Source: Hyphomonadaceae bacterium TMED5
GTDB taxonomy: Bacteria; Pseudomonadota; Alphaproteobacteria; Caulobacterales; Hyphomonadaceae
Direction: 5' to 3'
DNA: 64,000 nucleotides
Assembly (NCBI GenBank): GCA_002173095.1
Contig: NHBK01000009.1
Coordinates: 62,001-126,000 of the forward strand
Below, piece by piece: positions 1 to 8,930 of the stretch; the first letter of the stretch is position 1, and every line of letters starts with the position of its first letter. The translations under genes and the position numbers were made by a program. The notes beneath the pieces are model-generated. The model was not told where the DNA came from and ran no database searches. It worked only from the letters and a program-made list of their open reading frames with translations.

Positions 1-341
1 AGATACCAGGACAATGGCAAATCGTCTGGCAGATTGGTGCCAAGCCAGGGCGCGAGTAGAGATTCTGTGACGTCACGGTCTTCGGCCTCAACCGATCGAA
101 TGCCGGGTAGGTCACTCAAAAGGCGCGCGAGAGATTCGGCGTCTTCTTCGCCGCCGTCGACGAGGCGAATGGTCATTTCGCCTTGCACCTGTCCGGCCCA
201 GCTTTCAGCAGCGCCATAGGCAGCGCGTGTCGCAAGGCCCGTGAGGGCTGCAAGAAAGCAAAGCGCCGCGACTACAAAGAAGAGTGCCGCTTCACGGGCA
301 TCTTCGCGTGGCAATAGGGGAGAGCGTTTCAGATCAGGCAT
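1..341 (-). CDS. ftsX: Cell division protein FtsX, N-terminal part (runs off window)
   Basis: Membrane partner of FtsE in the FtsEX complex, which controls peptidoglycan hydrolysis at the division septum. Only about 113 N-terminal residues lie in the window; the gene continues beyond base 1. The ATG is at 341-339, 11 bases after the ftsE stop, so the two are co-transcribed. The translation starts MPDLKRSPLLPRE, has one hydrophobic segment at roughly residues 18-38, then the start of the extracytoplasmic domain with the pattern GEMTIRLVDGGEED and LLSDLPGIRSVEAE, typical of FtsX. Identification rests on this pattern and on adjacency to ftsE; the transmembrane core is outside the window. Confidence 0.85.
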   Translation of the reverse strand, partial: MPDLKRSPLLPREDAREAALFFVVAALCFLAALTGLATRAAYGAAESWAGQVQGEMTIRLVDGGEEDAESLARLLSDLPGIRSVEAEDRDVTESLLAPWLGTNLPDDLPLSWY

Positions 342-352
342 TTAACGTACTC

Positions 353-1069
353 TCACCCTCCTGAAAAATCGCCGCGACGGTCATGCATAAGCAAGCCGTT
401 CTCAAGGCGAAGAATAGGGGCCTGAAGGCGCTCAACAAGTGCGATATCGTGAGTGGCGATCAGAACCGTTGTGGACAGGCGACGGTTCAGCTCCAGAATG
501 AGCCGAATCAGTCGCTCGCCCATTTCCGGGTCCACATTGCCGGTTGGCTCGTCTGCGATCAGGAGGTGAGGTTTGTTTACAAGCGCACGGGCAATTGCCA
601 CGCGTTGTTGCTCGCCGCCTGAAAGGGTTGTTGGTTTTGCCTGAATGCGGTCGCCAAGTCCCACCCAGTTCAGAAGGTCCAGAACATCGTCGCGATATTC
701 GCGCTCATGCTGACCCGTCACACGGAGAGGAAGAGCCGCGTTTTCATAAGCGGTAAGATGGTTAAGAAGGCGGAAGTCCTGATACACGACTCCGATGCGG
801 CGACGCAGGCGCGTTAGTGTTTGGCGGCTTGCCGTATTGGTTTCTACGCCGAACAGAAATACACGGCCATTGCGAGGCTTTTGAGCGGCATAAAGCAGTT
901 GTAACAGCGTGGTTTTACCCGATCCTGACGGACCTGTCAGAAAGGCAAATGAGCCAGCTTTTAACTCCATATTAATGTCGCCTAACACATGGTCTCCGGA
1001 TACATACCCATGGTTAACGCTATCGACGCGGATTGTGGGTTCATCGAGAGATAAAACAGGCTCGGTCAT
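353..1069 (-). CDS. ftsE: Cell division ATP-binding protein FtsE
   Basis: ABC-type ATPase that works with FtsX in septal cell-wall remodelling. It has a Walker A motif GPSGSGKTT near residue 46, a Q-loop (VVYQDFRLL), the signature LSGGEQQR, Walker B LLIADEPTGNVD and the switch histidine in IATHD, all in normal order. I place the start at ATG 1069 (MTEPVLSL), giving 238 residues, close to the usual family length; an upstream extension to 1120 would overlap the divergent gene's leader. It lies 11 bases upstream of ftsX and is divergent from the zinc-ribbon gene at 1153. This arrangement (ftsEX back to back with a zinc-ribbon gene and an hpt-like gene) is common in alphaproteobacteria. Confidence 0.95.
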   Translation of the reverse strand: MTEPVLSLDEPTIRVDSVNHGYVSGDHVLGDINMELKAGSFAFLTGPSGSGKTTLLQLLYAAQKPRNGRVFLFGVETNTASRQTLTRLRRRIGVVYQDFRLLNHLTAYENAALPLRVTGQHEREYRDDVLDLLNWVGLGDRIQAKPTTLSGGEQQRVAIARALVNKPHLLIADEPTGNVDPEMGERLIRLILELNRRLSTTVLIATHDIALVERLQAPILRLENGLLMHDRRGDFSGG

Positions 1070-1152
1070 ATTAACTCGTATCAGTCCGCTGCGAACTGTT
1101 GCAATGCGAAGTCCCGGCACAAAAGCGTGCCTTCCGAGAGGAGAGAACTGCA

Positions 1153-2112
1153 GTGATCCTCACATGTCCATCCTGTTCAGCACAATATTTTGCCGACGAT
1201 AAGGCAATTGGTGCGCAGGGACGTACTGTGCGCTGCGCTTCGTGCTCGCATTCCTGGTATGTGCGCCCGGAATTGTCTCTGGAAGAAGAAATCAGCAAAG
1301 CTGACTTTTCCCGTGAAAAAGTTGAACGCCAGCGTCAGGCCATGGGCACGACCAGTGCGCCGACTGCGCCTCATCTCGCGATTCGCGAGAAGAAGTTTGC
1401 GCGTCAGGCCAATGGAGCGCGAATGGCTGCAATTGGCGCATGGGCGGGAACCGCAGCCATTTTCTTCGCTATTGGGGGCGCTGCCATTGTGAACCGCGAT
1501 GCGGTTGTCCGCATGATGCCGGAAGCGTCGAGCGCTTATGCCATGGTCGGGCTTGAGGCCAATCCTTTCGGACTGGAGTTTGCCGATGTGTCGGCTGACC
1601 GCGAACTGGAAGGCACTATGCCTGTACTGACGGTTTCCGGGTCCATTCTGAATGTATCGAACCGCGCGCAGATTGTTCCGAATGTGCGCGTCGATTTGCG
1701 TGATGATCTTGGCGTTCAGGTGGAAAGCATTCTGATAACGCCGGATGAATCCAGCGTTGTACCGGGTGGTGAAGTTTATTTTACGACCCGCCTCGATTCG
1801 CCGTCTCTGGCGGCTTACGATCTGGCGGTCAGCTTCGTGCAGTCGGAAAGCAATGTGCGCCTCGTCGCAAACGGACATGGTGTTGAAGATGTGCACCATT
1901 CGACTGACGCGGCGCATGACACTCAATCCGATGGCGAACACGCAACTGACGGGCATGACGCCGCAGATGGGCATGAAACAGTAGACTCACATGCAGCGGC
2001 AGATGATCATGCTGTGGACATGTCTCACAATGACGGGCATGGCGAAGATACGGCCCATCATGACACAGTGGCAGATCATGGTGAGGACTCCCATGAACCC
2101 AGCCACCACTGA
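1153..2112 (+). CDS. MJ0042-type zinc-ribbon / DUF3426 membrane protein with His-rich tail
   Basis: Predicted inner-membrane protein of unknown role. The N-terminus carries a zinc ribbon with two CxxC pairs (CPSC and CASC, spaced about 21 residues) typical of MJ0042 domains. A hydrophobic segment follows near residues 95-118 (AAIFFAIGGAAIV), then a DUF3426-like beta domain (LTVSGSILNVSNRAQIVPNV). The last roughly 75 residues are unusual: almost only His, Asp, Glu, Ala, Gly, Ser and Thr, with repeated HD, DGH and ADH units, resembling a metal-binding tail. I chose GTG 1153 because AGGAGA lies just upstream and the zinc ribbon begins immediately after. The stop is 8 bases before the hpt-like gene, so they probably form an operon. 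Confidence 0.85.
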   Translation: MILTCPSCSAQYFADDKAIGAQGRTVRCASCSHSWYVRPELSLEEEISKADFSREKVERQRQAMGTTSAPTAPHLAIREKKFARQANGARMAAIGAWAGTAAIFFAIGGAAIVNRDAVVRMMPEASSAYAMVGLEANPFGLEFADVSADRELEGTMPVLTVSGSILNVSNRAQIVPNVRVDLRDDLGVQVESILITPDESSVVPGGEVYFTTRLDSPSLAAYDLAVSFVQSESNVRLVANGHGVEDVHHSTDAAHDTQSDGEHATDGHDAADGHETVDSHAAADDHAVDMSHNDGHGEDTAHHDTVADHGEDSHEPSHH

Positions 2113-2120
2113 TCGGGACT

Positions 2121-2651
2121 ATGACCAGTATAGACTTTGACGTTCTTCTGGATGAGACGGAAATTCAGGCCCGGATTGGCAAACTGGCAACCGAGCTAGC
2201 GCCGCGCCTCAAAGGCGACTGGACTGCGGTCACTATTCTTCTCGGTGCGACGCCCTTCACGACAGACCTGATGCGCCACCTTTCACGACTTGATATTCAT
2301 CCGATGATGGATGCCATCTGGCTGGAAAGCTATCGCGATGAACGCGAAAGTTCGGGGCGTGTGGTGGTTCGTGCGGACCTGTCGCGCAGTATTAAAGGGC
2401 GCGGCGTTCTTCTGATTGACGACGTGTTTGATACAGGCCGCACGCTTGCGTTTGCCCGTCAGCACCTTTTGACCAAGGGCGCGCGCGAAGTGGTGAGCTG
2501 TGTATTGGCGCGTAAGCCAAAAGCGCCGCGCGAAGGACTGGATGCCTTCGCTTATGATGCGCCAGACCGCTATCTTGTTGGTTACGGTATGGATGATGCG
2601 GGGCTTTATCGCGGTCTTCCGTATCTGGGCGCTATTCCAGACGGCGCATAA
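2121..2651 (+). CDS. hpt: Hypoxanthine-guanine phosphoribosyltransferase family protein
   Basis: Purine salvage enzyme that makes IMP or GMP from hypoxanthine or guanine and PRPP. The PRPP-binding loop is clear: VLLIDDVFDTGRTL near residues 93-106. The C-terminal YLVGYGMDDAGLYRGLPY is the HPRT flavodoxin-like ending. At 176 aa it has the family length. It starts 8 bases after the DUF3426 gene and is convergent with the DUF4175 gene, whose stop is only a base away. The exact base preference cannot be read from the sequence. Confidence 0.88.
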   Translation: MTSIDFDVLLDETEIQARIGKLATELAPRLKGDWTAVTILLGATPFTTDLMRHLSRLDIHPMMDAIWLESYRDERESSGRVVVRADLSRSIKGRGVLLIDDVFDTGRTLAFARQHLLTKGAREVVSCVLARKPKAPREGLDAFAYDAPDRYLVGYGMDDAGLYRGLPYLGAIPDGA

Positions 2652-2652
2652 C

Positions 2653-5334
2653 CTAGAAGCGATCGAGCAAACGTTCCAGATATTCGCGTTCTTCCGGATC
2701 TGTGGACTGGTTCAGGCGTTCTCGTAACGCGTCCAGAATATCGCGGGCGCGCTGACGTTCGCCCACATCGGGAACTTCAATCCCATCGCCATCATTTTGT
2801 TGTGCGCCGCCGCCAGCCCGGCCAAGCGGGTCGCGGCTGCCATTTTCGCCGCGCTCGCCAAGGCGTTGTGTGCGCAGCTCATCGAGGTTTTCAGACAGAC
2901 TGCCCGCCGCATCGCGCATTTCGCGGATCGCGCGTTCCTGATAACGCTGAGCGGTGCCAAGGTCGCCATTACGCAAGGCGCGCTCTGCAAACTCCAGAGC
3001 CTGCCGTGCGGAGCCCAGATTTTCATCCGTTTCACCGATTGAGCCAAAGCTTTCACCGGTTTCTTCTGATCGGCGGAAAGCCTCAAGGTCTTGGATCAGC
3101 TGGTCCTGACGTTCTGCAAGGCGGGTTTCAGGGCTTTCTCCGCTGCCGCCGGGACCGATTTGTGGTTCGCCGTCGCCACCTGGCATGCCTTGTCCCGGCT
3201 GGCCATTCTCGCCGGACTCTCCTGATTGACCGGATTGGCCAGGCTGGCTCTCTCCGTCCTGACCTTCTCCGGAATTCGGGTCCGGATTGGTGCCGAATTG
3301 CTCCTGAATGGTTTCGTCATTCAGGCGGCGCTGTTCTTCCAGAAGTTCGGCAAGGCGGTCGAGCGTGCGTTGCAGGCGTTGTTCTTCTTCAGGTGCGTCG
3401 TTTTCAGATTCCCCGCCTTCGCCCTGCTGGCCGAACATGTCACCGCCTTCGCCGCCAGACTGGAAGTCGAGATTGTTCAGCAGATTAGTGACATCAGACA
3501 GGAGCTGACGTGCGGCATCTGTTGCGCCTGTTTCGGTTAGATCCTGCAAGGCGTCCAGCATGTCAGCGAGGTCATTGCCGCCGAGCATATCATCAGGCGG
3601 AGGCCCGCCAGATTGTCCGCCGCTATTTGGGTTAGATAAGGCTTCGGCCATGCGCGCGGCGATATAGTCTTCAGCGGCATCCCGGAAGGCCTGCATCAGG
3701 CGGCGTATTTCATCTTCTGTCGCGCCATTGCGCAGTGCATTTTCGAGTGCTTCGCGCGCCGCATTCAGACGGCGAGCGGCATCAGCGACAGTGCCGTATT
3801 CGGCGCGCAGGGCGACCGACCATAGAAGGTCATCCAGCGGTTCCGCATCCGCTGTCTCATCTGCAAAGCGCAGCATTTCATGGGCGCGGCGCAGGCCGAA
3901 ATAAACCGTCAGATCCTGATAATAGCCATCCGGGCGATAGGTGACGGCATCCAGCATGAGGGCGGCGCGTTGCAGGCCATCAGGGGCCGCATCCAGCCGA
4001 TCGCCAAGGCCGACCATCTGGTCCTGCTCAAGCGCAGGGACGTTTTCGGCTTCAGTTTCATAAGGAGAGGTTTCGCGAATGACTTCCAGACGGATTTCCT
4101 GACTGGCGCGGGCAAGCGGTTCAAGGAACAGTTTTTCCGGCAGGCGCATCACAATAGTGTCGCTTGTTCCGGTCTGGTCGATTGCGTCTACCGCTTCGAG
4201 GGTTAGCTCTACTTCTGCGCCAGCCCATTTGTGGCGTGTCAGGTCCAGGCTCGCATTGTCACTGGCCTCCCGGAATGAGGAGGATGGCGTTTCAACGCTC
4301 ACACGGTCTGTCAGGTTCGCATCCAGACCAGAGGCTTCAGTGGGGCTGATGATGAGGTTTACGCCAATCACGCCATATTCATCAGAGGCAGACCAGTCAA
4401 AGATCAGCGCATCATCTTCACCAATACCGGGGTCTGAGCCGAACTCAATTTGAGGCGGCATATCGGGCTGAGTGTTCAAATCCCACTGCGCGCGCGTGCC
4501 CCAGTAATTCACTGCAATGGTCTGCGGGCCATCGACCTGCATCTGGAATTCCCAGGCGCCATCATCAGCGCGGTCAAGACCAAGGGATCGAGGGCCGCGC
4601 AAAGCGGCATCGTTCAGTTCTGAGCGGCGGATATTTGGTTTACCCGGCCCATGCACGCGAATGGTCAGTTCGGAGCCTTCAGGGATGGAGGTTTGTGGGC
4701 CGATTGAATCCAGAAAAACCGGGGCTTCACCGGTATGTTCAGGCGGCGTTACCCATGCCGTGATTTCGATATTCTGCGCACCGAATAGTGCGCCGATATC
4801 TGTGCGAGCGGCATTGTTTAGCCGCGAGGTCAAACCATCCTGAAAGAATATGCAGACGAGAATGAGAATGGCAGGTGAGATGACACGCAGATAGAACGGG
4901 TCGGCTTTTTTCCATTCATCAGCAAATTTCGGCAATGGGAGAGTCGCGACAATTGCGGTCAGCCTGTCTTTATGGCGGTCCCAATACGGGCGACTTTCGG
5001 CGGTGATTTTGGCCGGATGGTCTGAATAAGCGGAGACCGGACGTTCAGGGTGGGATGCATCAAGACGGTCGCGGGCTTCTGCTTTTCCCGGCGCGCGATA
5101 GTTTCGCCAGCCGCGCAGAACGCTCAAAGCGAAAACCGCAACCACGATCAGGAAAGTGAGTGCCTGAAGGAATGGGCTCAGGCGTTCAAAGCCGCCTGTG
5201 ATCACCAGAATCAGGGCCGCGAACGCAATAGCGGCAGGCACACCAAATGCTTCAAACAGCTTCAGCCGAGTGAGGCGGGCGTGCGTGCCGTCAATCTTGC
5301 GGCGCAGCAGGGTCTGGATCAGGTTGTCAGCCAC
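2653..5334 (-). CDS. DUF4175 / TIGR02302 family large membrane protein
   Basis: Large alphaproteobacterial membrane protein (893 aa) of unknown function. It has two hydrophobic helices at about residues 30-75 and a third near 150-170 (ISPAILILVCIFF), a long extracytoplasmic part with beta-rich segments, and a C-terminal third dominated by helical Arg/Glu/Gln-rich stretches. Between these is a Gly/Gln/Ser/Glu-rich low-complexity linker of about 80 residues. This matches the TIGR02302/DUF4175 architecture. Its start overlaps the 3' end of lysA by 16 bases, so it is translationally linked as the last gene of the argH-lptM-lysA operon. Its role there is not known to me. Confidence 0.85.
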   Translation of the reverse strand: MADNLIQTLLRRKIDGTHARLTRLKLFEAFGVPAAIAFAALILVITGGFERLSPFLQALTFLIVVAVFALSVLRGWRNYRAPGKAEARDRLDASHPERPVSAYSDHPAKITAESRPYWDRHKDRLTAIVATLPLPKFADEWKKADPFYLRVISPAILILVCIFFQDGLTSRLNNAARTDIGALFGAQNIEITAWVTPPEHTGEAPVFLDSIGPQTSIPEGSELTIRVHGPGKPNIRRSELNDAALRGPRSLGLDRADDGAWEFQMQVDGPQTIAVNYWGTRAQWDLNTQPDMPPQIEFGSDPGIGEDDALIFDWSASDEYGVIGVNLIISPTEASGLDANLTDRVSVETPSSSFREASDNASLDLTRHKWAGAEVELTLEAVDAIDQTGTSDTIVMRLPEKLFLEPLARASQEIRLEVIRETSPYETEAENVPALEQDQMVGLGDRLDAAPDGLQRAALMLDAVTYRPDGYYQDLTVYFGLRRAHEMLRFADETADAEPLDDLLWSVALRAEYGTVADAARRLNAAREALENALRNGATEDEIRRLMQAFRDAAEDYIAARMAEALSNPNSGGQSGGPPPDDMLGGNDLADMLDALQDLTETGATDAARQLLSDVTNLLNNLDFQSGGEGGDMFGQQGEGGESENDAPEEEQRLQRTLDRLAELLEEQRRLNDETIQEQFGTNPDPNSGEGQDGESQPGQSGQSGESGENGQPGQGMPGGDGEPQIGPGGSGESPETRLAERQDQLIQDLEAFRRSEETGESFGSIGETDENLGSARQALEFAERALRNGDLGTAQRYQERAIREMRDAAGSLSENLDELRTQRLGERGENGSRDPLGRAGGGAQQNDGDGIEVPDVGERQRARDILDALRERLNQSTDPEEREYLERLLDRF

Positions 5335-6584
5335 TCCGGTACAACTTCGTTAGCAATCATCTCGTCAAAAGTCGGGGGTTTGCGCACGAGTGCCGCTTTG
5401 TCCCCATCGACAAGCACTTCAGCACATATTGGACGCGTATTATACTGATTTGACATTACGGCGCCGTAAGCTCCGGCGGACATGAATGCGACCAGGTCGC
5501 CTGAATGGATTTCCTGCAGGGGATAATCCTTGGCAAACCTGTCAGTGCTTTCGCAGATGGGACCCACAATATCATAATCGATTACCGGGCTATCATCATT
5601 CGAGATAACAGGTTTCAGCTCGTGAACGGCTTGATAAAGCGCAGGGCGCATCAGATCATTCATGCCTGCATCGAGAATGGCAAAGCGTCGGCCATCGCGT
5701 TCTTTAATGTATTCGACTTTGGACACGAAGATGCCGGCATTGCCAGCAATCATGCGCCCTGGCTCAAGAATGAGCTCAACATCCAGATCGCCCAGAACGT
5801 CGCGGATCATTTCGGCGTATTGCGCCGGGGAAGCCGGTGTTTCGCCTTCGCGGTACGGAATACCAAGACCGCCGCCAAGATCGATACGTGTGATCGGCAC
5901 GTTCATTGAGCGAAGCTCGCGCACCAGCGAGACGACTTTTTCAAATGCGGCGCGCATAGGCGTAAGGTCTGTAATCTGGCTGCCAATGTGAACATCTACG
6001 CCTTTGACTTCGATGCCCGGAAGGCTCATCGCCAGTTCGTAAATAGATTTGGCTTCATGCCAGGCGATACCGAATTTGTGCTCTGCGGCACCGGTCGAAA
6101 TATGTGCGTGGCCACCAGCGCTGACATGCGGGTTTACGCGCAGGGCCAACGGCGCTTTGGTGTCCATTGAGGCCGCGATTTCGGAGAGGCGGTAGAGTTC
6201 AGGAACGGATTCCACATTGAACTGGTAAATGCCCGCTTCCAGTGCGGCTTTGATTTCTTCTGCGGATTTGCCAACGCCGGAAAACACGATTTTTGAGGCC
6301 GGAATACCGGCTTTCATCGCGCGAAACATTTCGCCCGCGCTGACAACATCGGCACCAGAGCCCATGGCGGCGAGCGTCGCCAGAACGCCCATATTGCTGT
6401 TCGCTTTCACGGAATAGGCAATCAGGGAACGCTGTGACCCGAACGCGTCTGCCAGCACTTTGAAATGACGCCTGAAAGTTGCCGTTGAATACACGTATAG
6501 CGGCGTGCCAAAACGCGCAGCGAGATCAGTCACGGACATATCTTCGCAATGGAGTACGCCATCGCGGTATTCAAAATGGTGCAT
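5319..6584 (-). CDS. lysA: Diaminopimelate decarboxylase
   Basis: PLP enzyme for the last step of lysine synthesis, meso-diaminopimelate to L-lysine plus CO2. The Schiff-base lysine is Lys60 in AYSVKANSN. Other family motifs are the HIGSQI segment, the glycine-rich DLGGGLGIPY, EPGRMIAGNAG and the C-terminal PICESTD (the active-site Cys of the partner subunit) and AGAYG. The length, 421 aa, is normal. It starts 10 bases after the lptM stop and its end overlaps the DUF4175 start by 16 bases. The argH-lptM-lysA order is typical for alphaproteobacteria and combines arginine and lysine synthesis genes. Confidence 0.96.
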   Translation of the reverse strand: MHHFEYRDGVLHCEDMSVTDLAARFGTPLYVYSTATFRRHFKVLADAFGSQRSLIAYSVKANSNMGVLATLAAMGSGADVVSAGEMFRAMKAGIPASKIVFSGVGKSAEEIKAALEAGIYQFNVESVPELYRLSEIAASMDTKAPLALRVNPHVSAGGHAHISTGAAEHKFGIAWHEAKSIYELAMSLPGIEVKGVDVHIGSQITDLTPMRAAFEKVVSLVRELRSMNVPITRIDLGGGLGIPYREGETPASPAQYAEMIRDVLGDLDVELILEPGRMIAGNAGIFVSKVEYIKERDGRRFAILDAGMNDLMRPALYQAVHELKPVISNDDSPVIDYDIVGPICESTDRFAKDYPLQEIHSGDLVAFMSAGAYGAVMSNQYNTRPICAEVLVDGDKAALVRKPPTFDEMIANEVVPEWLTT

Positions 6585-6594
6585 TCGGGGTCGT

Positions 6595-6906
6595 CTACTC
6601 GGCTAGAGGCGGAAGTTCTTCTTCCTGAATATCGGTGGTCGGGGCAGAAAGCGGAACAACGCCGCCGCCTTCATTCTGAGCCCAGACTGTTTCGCCTGTT
6701 TCCGGGTCACGATAGGACGTGCCTGCCGGATGTTCAGGCTCTGAACGGGGGCGAAGTTCCGGGGCAGGTTGTGCTTCTGCAACTTCTTCTTCGGCCGGAG
6801 GTGGGTCACCCCAAAGCGGGTCAGGGCGTTCCAGATCGCCTCGCAGGCCGCAGGCAGACAGGCTGGTCAGCGCAATAGCCGCGGTGAAGAATGCGATGCG
6901 TTTCAT
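6595..6906 (-). CDS. lptM: Small LptM-like lipoprotein
   Basis: Short outer-membrane lipoprotein of the LptM/YifL type; the Escherichia coli protein helps LptD maturation in lipopolysaccharide export. The signal peptide ends in a lipobox LSAC with the acylated Cys near residue 19, followed by the family pattern [15 protein letters not shown]. The rest (103 aa in total) is a Pro/Glu-rich, probably disordered tail. The ATG overlaps the argH stop by four bases (ATGA), indicating translational coupling. The LptM assignment is based on the short conserved post-lipobox motif and its position between argH and lysA; the function in this organism is inferred. Confidence 0.8.
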   Translation of the reverse strand: MKRIAFFTAAIALTSLSACGLRGDLERPDPLWGDPPPAEEEVAEAQPAPELRPRSEPEHPAGTSYRDPETGETVWAQNEGGGVVPLSAPTTDIQEEELPPLAE

Positions 6907-8300
6907 GACAGAAGCTCCTTCCAGCGGGCAATCTGTTCCCGCACTCGTACTGGTGACGTGCCACCATAACTCTGACGTGAGTTCACGGAGGCCTCGACAG
7001 TCAGCACTGAATATACGGCATCAGTAAGGCGCGGTTCAATGGATTTCAGGTCTTCAACGCTGAGGTCAGCCAGATCGCATCCTTTATCCTCAGCCAGTTT
7101 CACAGTCGCGCCCGTAACATGGTGCGCTTCACGGAATGGAAGACCAAGTTCGCGGACCAGATAGTCGGCAAGGTCGGTTGCTGTCGAGAAGCCGTGAGCT
7201 GCAGCCTGGCGCATGGCGTCTTTATCAACCGTCCAGCTGGAGACCATGCCTGTCATCGCCGCAAGGCACAGATCCAGTGCATCAAAGGCAAGGAAGGTAA
7301 GTTCTTTGTCTTCCTGCATGTCTTTGGAGTAGGCGAGCGGAAGACCTTTCAGCACGGTCAGCAGCGCCTGAAGCGCGCCATAGATGCGGCCGGTTTTTGC
7401 GCGAACAAGCTCTGCGGCATCCGGATTGCGCTTTTGCGGCATGATGGAAGAGCCGGTCGACCATGCATCGGACAAGCGGACAAAGTGGAATTGAGCGGAC
7501 GCCCAGATGACAATCTCTTCGGCAAGGCGTGACAAATGCATGGCGCAGATTGAACAGGCCGAAACCGTTTCAACGGCAAAGTCGCGTGCGGATACTGCGT
7601 CCAGAGAGTTTGCCATTGGGGCAGTGAAGCCAAGATCAGCGGCTGTTTTCTGGCGATTGATTGGGAAACCGGTGCCAGCCAGGGCAGCTGCGCCCAGCGG
7701 GCTTTCATTCAGGCGGTCCTTTGCGTCGGCAAAGCGAGAGCGATCGCGAGAAAACATTTCGACATAGGCCATCAGATGGTGGCCGAAGGTTACAGGCTGT
7801 GCGGTTTGCAAATGGGTAAAGCCCGGCATGACAGTATCTGCGTGCAGATCAGCCTGATCGAGCAATGCGCCCATTAAGGCTTCGGTCTGTGCGATACGCG
7901 TTTCCAGCGCCGAGCGCGTCCAAAGGCGGAAGTCCGTAGCCACCTGATCGTTCCGGGAACGTGCCGTGTGCAGGCGACCGGCAGGCTCGCCGATAATCTC
8001 TTTCAGGCGTGCTTCGATATTCATATGAATATCTTCCAGGTCTTTGCGGAACGGGAAGTCGCCAGCCTCAATTTCGGCTGCGACCTGTTCAAGACCTTTT
8101 AAAATGGCGTCCCGATCGTCTTCTGCGACGATGCCGCTTTCGGCCAGCATGCGAACATGCGCGCGCGAACCGGTGATGTCTTCGACGGCCATACGTTTAT
8201 CCACGTCAATGCTGGCATTGATCGCTTCCATGACCTGATCGGGCTTTGCGGCAAAACGACCGCCCCACATTTCCTGACCTGAGACTGGCTTTTTGGCCAT
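6903..8300 (-). CDS. argH: Argininosuccinate lyase
   Basis: Cleaves argininosuccinate to arginine and fumarate, the last arginine synthesis step. At 465 aa it has the normal length. The fumarase/aspartase superfamily signature [11 protein letters not shown] is present near residue 285, together with TARSRNDQ near 112 and the catalytic-loop serine within the signature. The N-terminus [11 protein letters not shown] is typical of the family. It is the first gene of argH-lptM-lysA-DUF4175 and is divergent from the TlpA-like gene, with 39 bases between the starts. Confidence 0.97.
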   Translation of the reverse strand: MAKKPVSGQEMWGGRFAAKPDQVMEAINASIDVDKRMAVEDITGSRAHVRMLAESGIVAEDDRDAILKGLEQVAAEIEAGDFPFRKDLEDIHMNIEARLKEIIGEPAGRLHTARSRNDQVATDFRLWTRSALETRIAQTEALMGALLDQADLHADTVMPGFTHLQTAQPVTFGHHLMAYVEMFSRDRSRFADAKDRLNESPLGAAALAGTGFPINRQKTAADLGFTAPMANSLDAVSARDFAVETVSACSICAMHLSRLAEEIVIWASAQFHFVRLSDAWSTGSSIMPQKRNPDAAELVRAKTGRIYGALQALLTVLKGLPLAYSKDMQEDKELTFLAFDALDLCLAAMTGMVSSWTVDKDAMRQAAAHGFSTATDLADYLVRELGLPFREAHHVTGATVKLAEDKGCDLADLSVEDLKSIEPRLTDAVYSVLTVEASVNSRQSYGGTSPVRVREQIARWKELLS

Positions 8301-8339
8301 ATTTCCTATCTCTTACGCTGAAACAGATGAGATCGACTT

Positions 8340-8930
8340 ATGACCTACCTCACCCGTTATGGAATTCCGCTTCTGCTTTTGATCGGCCTTGCGGCGTTTG
8401 TCCATGCCTGTAGCAAGGCTGGTTCGTCCAGCCAACAGCTAGAAGGCGTTCGGGCGCTTGCGGTGGGGGAATTGTCCCGTTTGCAGTTCCAGCGCGCGGG
8501 TGAACCGGCTTCAGATGCCGAGTTTGTTGGTCCAGAAGGTGAACCGCTCACGCTGGCAGATTTTTCGGGCAAGGTGCTGGTGGTGAATTTCTGGGGAACG
8601 ACCTGTGCACCTTGCGTCATTGAAATGCCAACGCTGGGTGAATTGCAGGCGGCCTTCAGTGAAGATGAGCTTGTTGTGCTTCCGCTCTCGTTTGACAGGG
8701 TAGGCGATTACCCGGCTGCCGCCGAAGAACTGGCCGAACTAACCGATGGACGACTGAATTTCTATGGAGACAGCGCCCGTCACGTCATGTTCGATTCCTA
8801 TATTGGCGGTTTCCCAAGCACGATTATCTATGATCGGGCAGGCAATGAGATTGCGCGTTTTGAAGGCGATACGAACTGGTCGTCAGAAGAAAGCATCGCC
8901 TTCTTCGAACGGGTGACAGAGGCGGGCTAA
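8340..8930 (+). CDS. TlpA-like membrane-anchored thiol-disulfide oxidoreductase
   Basis: Thioredoxin-fold protein of the TlpA/ResA class, probably acting in the periplasm on cysteines of exported proteins such as cytochrome c or copper chaperones. Residues 7-24 form a membrane anchor. FVHACS follows, but the -2 residue (His) makes a lipobox unlikely. The active-site CxxC is TTCAPC near residue 92 in a FWGTTCAPC context, and the cis-proline loop is GGFPSTII. The length is 196 aa. It is divergent from argH (this pairing occurs in other alphaproteobacteria) and overlaps the convergent 571-aa gene by four bases. The exact substrate is unknown. Confidence 0.88.
   Translation: MTYLTRYGIPLLLLIGLAAFVHACSKAGSSSQQLEGVRALAVGELSRLQFQRAGEPASDAEFVGPEGEPLTLADFSGKVLVVNFWGTTCAPCVIEMPTLGELQAAFSEDELVVLPLSFDRVGDYPAAAEELAELTDGRLNFYGDSARHVMFDSYIGGFPSTIIYDRAGNEIARFEGDTNWSSEESIAFFERVTEAG

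Noticed and set aside
1177-1974. Long minus-strand ORF opposite the zinc-ribbon gene.
   Set aside because: The plus strand encodes a zinc ribbon, a membrane helix and a DUF3426 domain; the opposite frame has no recognisable domain.
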